In this document: positions 12,732 through 15,375 of the stretch, one piece after another | Layout: each line of letters starts with the position of its first letter | Numbering within the stretch: the stretch's first letter is position 1 | Assembly: GCA_027314685.1 (NCBI GenBank) | Contig: DAHVAI010000490.1 | Location: 1-15,375 of the forward strand | From: Nitrososphaerota archaeon | Lineage (GTDB): Archaea; Thermoproteota; Nitrososphaeria; Nitrososphaerales; CADDZS01 | Direction of reading: 5' to 3' | DNA: 15,375 nucleotides | Program-made: the position numbers and the translations under genes | The notes under the pieces: model-generated | What the model was told of the DNA's origin: nothing | Seen by the model: the letters and a program-made list of their open reading frames with translations, nothing else | Databases searched by the model: none

Positions 12732-14687
12732 TTAGCTTTTCTCACGGGTCCAGCTCTTGCTTATTTCTTCGAGAGAGTCCGGATTCTCAACAGTTGAAAC
12801 GTCCTGACTCGAACTATCTTTTAGAACAGTTGACTTGATCAGCCGTCTGAGTATCTTTCCAGATCTTGTACGTGGCAAATCGCTTACCAAGATAATTTCA
12901 TCTGGTTCTAGAGTCTTCCCAAGATTCTTGATGACGATCGAACGTATGGATTCAGCTATCTCGGCATTTGGTTCGACGTTCGGCTTCAGCTGAACAAAGC
13001 AGAATAGTTTTTCACCCTTCAACGCGTCAGGAATTCCAATTGCTGCAGATTCAGCAATATTTGGATGTGAATTTATCACAGATTCGATCTCTGCAGGCCC
13101 AATTCTTCGACCCGCAACCTTAATCACGTCATCTGACCTTCCTTCAAGAAACCAATACCCATCAGAGTCAACAAGGGCCCAGTCTCCATGGTACCACGCA
13201 CCAGGAAATTTCTTCCAATAGGTCTCGATGTAGCGGCCGTAATCATTCCAAAAACCTCGCGTCATGCTTGGAGCGGGCTTTTTACAGATCAGGTATCCGA
13301 TTTCTCCTCTGACTGGGTTGCCATTATCGTCAAAGACATCAATATCCATGCCCAGTGCAGGGCCCCATAGTGTCGAAGGTTTTAGCTCGACTATTGGAGA
13401 TGGCATCAGAAATCCTCCAAATATCTCGGTTCCTCCTGACAGGTTTATCATTGGGCAATCCCAGTCTCCGACGAATTTCATTTCCCACATCCAGGTATCC
13501 GGGTCTATAGGTTCACCCGTGTTTCCTAGAGCTCTGAGCGATTTCAGGTTGTGATTCGTCAATCCCGCTTCGCCGTATTTTTTTAGCAGTCTCATTGTGG
13601 TGGCTGAATGTCCCAAGTGGGTGATTTTGTATTTCTCAATCATCTTCCATATCCGATCCGGTCCGGGATAGTCCGGCGCCCCCTCGAATATCACGTGAGT
13701 TGCGCCGGCTAACTGGGCTCCAACTATCTGCCACGGACCCATCATCCAGCCAATGTCAGATATCCACATGAACATGTCTTCCTTTCTCACGTCAAGGTTG
13801 AACGCAAGCTCCTTCCCTGGCTGAAGCATAGCCCCGATTTGGCTTATCACTGCACCCTTCGGCTTGCCGGTCGTTCCAGACGTGTAAAGGAGAATCGCCG
13901 GATCGTCAGGCGACATGCGCTCAGCATCGCATTTCGCAGATTCCGAATTCACTTCATCATATGAGAAATCACGACCTTCTTTCATTGATACATTCGATCT
14001 GAGTCTTTCAACCACTAGCGTCCTAGCTGGATGCCTCGGACCTGAAATCTGAAGTGCTTCGTCGACTACAGGTTTGATCTCTATCCGTTTCCCCCGCCTG
14101 AAGTACCCATCAGTTGTGAGCATGATTTTTGCATCAGAGTCAGAAAGTCTGCTCGCTATAGCACTTGAACCATATCCACAGAATATCGGCGAGAACACAG
14201 CTCCGATTTTGGTAGCTGCAAAGAGGCATGTGATTACTTCAGGACACATCGGAATGCATGAAGCTACAACGTCTCCCTTCCTGACGCCCTCTCCTCTAAG
14301 GTAATTTGAAAGCATGTTAGTCTCCCTTGCAAGCTCGGTGTAAGTTTTCCTTCGTTCAATTCCATCTTCACCTTGCCAAATGAATGCCAGACTATTTCCT
14401 TGCGAAGCAGAAATCTTGTCAACTGCGTTGTGCGTAAGATTGATTGATCCCCCACAAAACCAAGACGCTTGCTCGATTCCCCTAGAAGTATCAATGACTT
14501 TCGAGTATGGATGGGACCACACTAGTCCGAGCTCTTTTTCGCATTTTTCCCACCACCAAGAAATGTCACGTGTAGACCTTTCAACCAGCGCTGCATAAGT
14601 TTCGATGCCCACTTTCTGCATGAAGTGCTTTACTCGTGTAGCTTCAGCGTACTCTTTTGACGGCTTCCAAACTTTATCTTGTGCCAG
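12732..14687 (-). CDS. Acetyl-CoA-synthetase-like AMP-forming acyl-CoA ligase
   Basis: This long adenylate-forming ligase activates a short carboxylic acid to its CoA thioester. Numbered from the first ATG (14621), it has 629 residues with YTSGTTGKPKG (246-256), SGGTEI (395-400), YHGDWA (477-482), SDDVIKVAGRRIGPAEIE (496-513) and the catalytic, typically acetylatable lysine Lys589 in PRTRSGKILRR. The frame is open upstream of ATG 14621, and the residues VWKPSKEYAEATRVKHF just before it match the conserved acetyl-CoA synthetase N-terminus. The gene thus starts further up. No ATG, GTG or TTG is in frame, so I extend to CTG 14687 (651 residues); a small frameshift to a nearby ATG is an alternative. 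The WWQTETG motif that restricts true acetyl-CoA synthetase to acetate is replaced by NLSGGTEI, so larger acids such as propionate or isobutyrate are plausible. Confidence 0.88.
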   Translation of the reverse strand: MAQDKVWKPSKEYAEATRVKHFMQKVGIETYAALVERSTRDISWWWEKCEKELGLVWSHPYSKVIDTSRGIEQASWFCGGSINLTHNAVDKISASQGNSLAFIWQGEDGIERRKTYTELARETNMLSNYLRGEGVRKGDVVASCIPMCPEVITCLFAATKIGAVFSPIFCGYGSSAIASRLSDSDAKIMLTTDGYFRRGKRIEIKPVVDEALQISGPRHPARTLVVERLRSNVSMKEGRDFSYDEVNSESAKCDAERMSPDDPAILLYTSGTTGKPKGAVISQIGAMLQPGKELAFNLDVRKEDMFMWISDIGWMMGPWQIVGAQLAGATHVIFEGAPDYPGPDRIWKMIEKYKITHLGHSATTMRLLKKYGEAGLTNHNLKSLRALGNTGEPIDPDTWMWEMKFVGDWDCPMINLSGGTEIFGGFLMPSPIVELKPSTLWGPALGMDIDVFDDNGNPVRGEIGYLICKKPAPSMTRGFWNDYGRYIETYWKKFPGAWYHGDWALVDSDGYWFLEGRSDDVIKVAGRRIGPAEIESVINSHPNIAESAAIGIPDALKGEKLFCFVQLKPNVEPNAEIAESIRSIVIKNLGKTLEPDEIILVSDLPRTRSGKILRRLIKSTVLKDSSSQDVSTVENPDSLEEISKSWTREKS

Positions 14688-14762
14688 TTCGCACCATCGC
14701 CTAAACAGACCGCATCGTGATCGAGTCCAATTGGGTCAGTTTACTCACTAACATCAAAGTAC

Positions 14763-14769
14763 TATATAT
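14763..14769 (-). promoter_or_regulatory. TATATAT box, probably for the minus-strand synthetase
   Basis: TATATAT lies in the 120-bp or longer divergent region. Reading leftwards, a start site about 26 bp away falls near 14740, giving a leader of roughly 50 nt before the proposed synthetase start. Reading rightwards, no start codon of a recognised gene is at a suitable distance. Confidence 0.45.
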
Positions 14770-14817
14770 CCGAATGTGACTCACCGCGCAAGAATAGATG
14801 AAGCCTCTCGAAATTCA

Positions 14818-14825
14818 TTATAATC
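14818..14825 (+). promoter_or_regulatory. TATA-like box for the hydroxyacyl-CoA dehydrogenase
   Basis: TTATAATC, preceded by the AT-rich AAATTCA, is centred about 38 bp upstream of ATG 14859. Transcription would begin near 14847 with a leader of about 12 nt. It is on the opposite strand from, and about 55 bp away from, the TATATAT element for the divergent synthetase. Confidence 0.5.
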
Positions 14826-14858
14826 CGAACATGCGAATATTTCTCGGGTTTTGAGTGC

Positions 14859-15375
14859 ATGCTTTACGTCAAGAAAGTTGGTGTAGTTGGCGCAGGTACG
14901 ATGGGAAACCAGATCGCCCAAATCATGGCATTGAACGGCTACGAAGTCTACCTGAAAGACATCTCCAAAGAATTCCTGGATCGAGGAATGGTCAGCGTGA
15001 GGAAGAGTCTCAACGATCTTGTTAGCTTCCACATGTCCAAAGCAGACAAAGAGATAAAGAGAATCCAAGAACAAGATGGAATTGTCCTAACAGAAGAGCA
15101 AAAGGCGACAGCGAGAGCAAAACTCAAACCAACCTACGACGAAAAAAGATCTTCTGAAATTCTAACAAGGATTCACACCACCGAAAGCTATGAACCTTTC
15201 AAAGACGTAGATCTTGTGATAGAAGCAATAGTGGAAGAAATAGAGGCAAAGAAGAAACTCTTCACGGAACTGGATCAGATTACAAAGAACGCGATCCTTG
15301 CGTCAAACACCTCTGGACTGTCGATTACTGAAATGGCAGGAGTCACGAAACGTCGCGACAAAGTGATTGGAATGC
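14859..15375 (+). CDS. 3-hydroxyacyl-CoA dehydrogenase, N-terminal part (runs off the right edge)
   Basis: The 172 visible residues form most of an NAD-binding Rossmann domain. The dinucleotide motif is G11-A-G13-T-M-G16 (VVGAGTMGNQIAQIMA). DVDLVIEAIVEEIEAKKKLF (116-135) and ILASNTSGLSI (146-156) follow, with Ser149 matching the substrate-contacting serine of characterised enzymes. The catalytic His-Glu pair and dimerisation domain lie outside the window. The enzyme oxidises L-3-hydroxyacyl-CoA to 3-ketoacyl-CoA with NAD, the step before thiolysis. The segment between about residues 50 and 105 is roughly 28 residues longer than in human HADH and is rich in Lys, Glu and Gln. A C-terminal fusion to an enoyl-CoA hydratase, known in other archaea, cannot be excluded. 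ATG 14859 is the first start in frame after a stop. Confidence 0.92.
   Translation, partial: MLYVKKVGVVGAGTMGNQIAQIMALNGYEVYLKDISKEFLDRGMVSVRKSLNDLVSFHMSKADKEIKRIQEQDGIVLTEEQKATARAKLKPTYDEKRSSEILTRIHTTESYEPFKDVDLVIEAIVEEIEAKKKLFTELDQITKNAILASNTSGLSITEMAGVTKRRDKVIGM

Noticed and set aside
14798..14854. Eighteen-codon frame from ATG 14798 between the TATATAT box and the hydroxyacyl-CoA dehydrogenase
   Set aside because: It is very short, has no similarity signal and lies across the TATA-like element assigned to the next gene.
1..15375. Mobile elements, CRISPR arrays, tRNA or rRNA genes
   Set aside because: No transposase or integrase motifs, no regularly spaced repeats and no cloverleaf or rRNA-like sequence were seen on either strand by inspection.

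Overview
This 15.4 kb window is most likely from a heterotrophic archaeon. The evidence is thiolase genes paired with DUF35 (OB-fold/zinc-ribbon) genes, TATA-like boxes about 26 bp upstream of starts (suggesting leaderless mRNAs), several TTG starts, frequent AGA/AGG arginine codons and a SIMPL-domain surface protein. A relative of the Thaumarchaeota/Nitrososphaeria or Thermoplasmata is plausible, but that is inference. No tRNA, rRNA, CRISPR array, transposase or phage gene was seen.

Layout. (1) 1-2121, plus strand: the tail of a thiolase, a DUF35 gene, a complete SCP2-type thiolase and a second DUF35 gene, forming two tandem thiolase-DUF35 modules. (2) 2290-3081: a membrane-anchored SIMPL (DUF541) protein. 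(3) 3082-3513: a 430-bp non-coding stretch with three strong inverted repeats. (4) 3514-6057: an acyl-CoA synthetase, then an alpha/beta hydrolase gene that appears to be decaying. (5) 6268-9526: an operon for E1alpha, E1beta and E2 of a branched-chain 2-oxoacid dehydrogenase complex, preceded by a TATA-like box fused to a 12-bp palindrome. No E3 gene is present. (6) 9518-11408, minus strand: a third thiolase-DUF35 module whose thiolase-fold member lacks the catalytic cysteines. (7) 11550-12722, plus: an acyl-CoA dehydrogenase. (8) 12732-14687, minus: an acetyl-CoA-synthetase-like ligase whose reading frame continues upstream of its first ATG. (9) 14859-end, plus: a partial 3-hydroxyacyl-CoA dehydrogenase.

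Taken together, the genes suggest degradation of branched-chain amino acids and/or fatty or organic acids. Acids are activated by two AMP-forming ligases, 2-oxoacids become acyl-CoAs through E1/E2, and acyl-CoAs are oxidised by the acyl-CoA dehydrogenase and hydroxyacyl-CoA dehydrogenase. Thiolase-DUF35 complexes then carry out C-C cleavage or condensation. An enoyl-CoA hydratase, E3 and an ETF are needed but are not in the window.

The most interesting points are the cysteine-less thiolase paired with an N-terminally extended DUF35 protein (possibly an aldolase-like enzyme), the structured intergenic region upstream of the acyl-CoA synthetase, and the hydrolase gene caught in decay.
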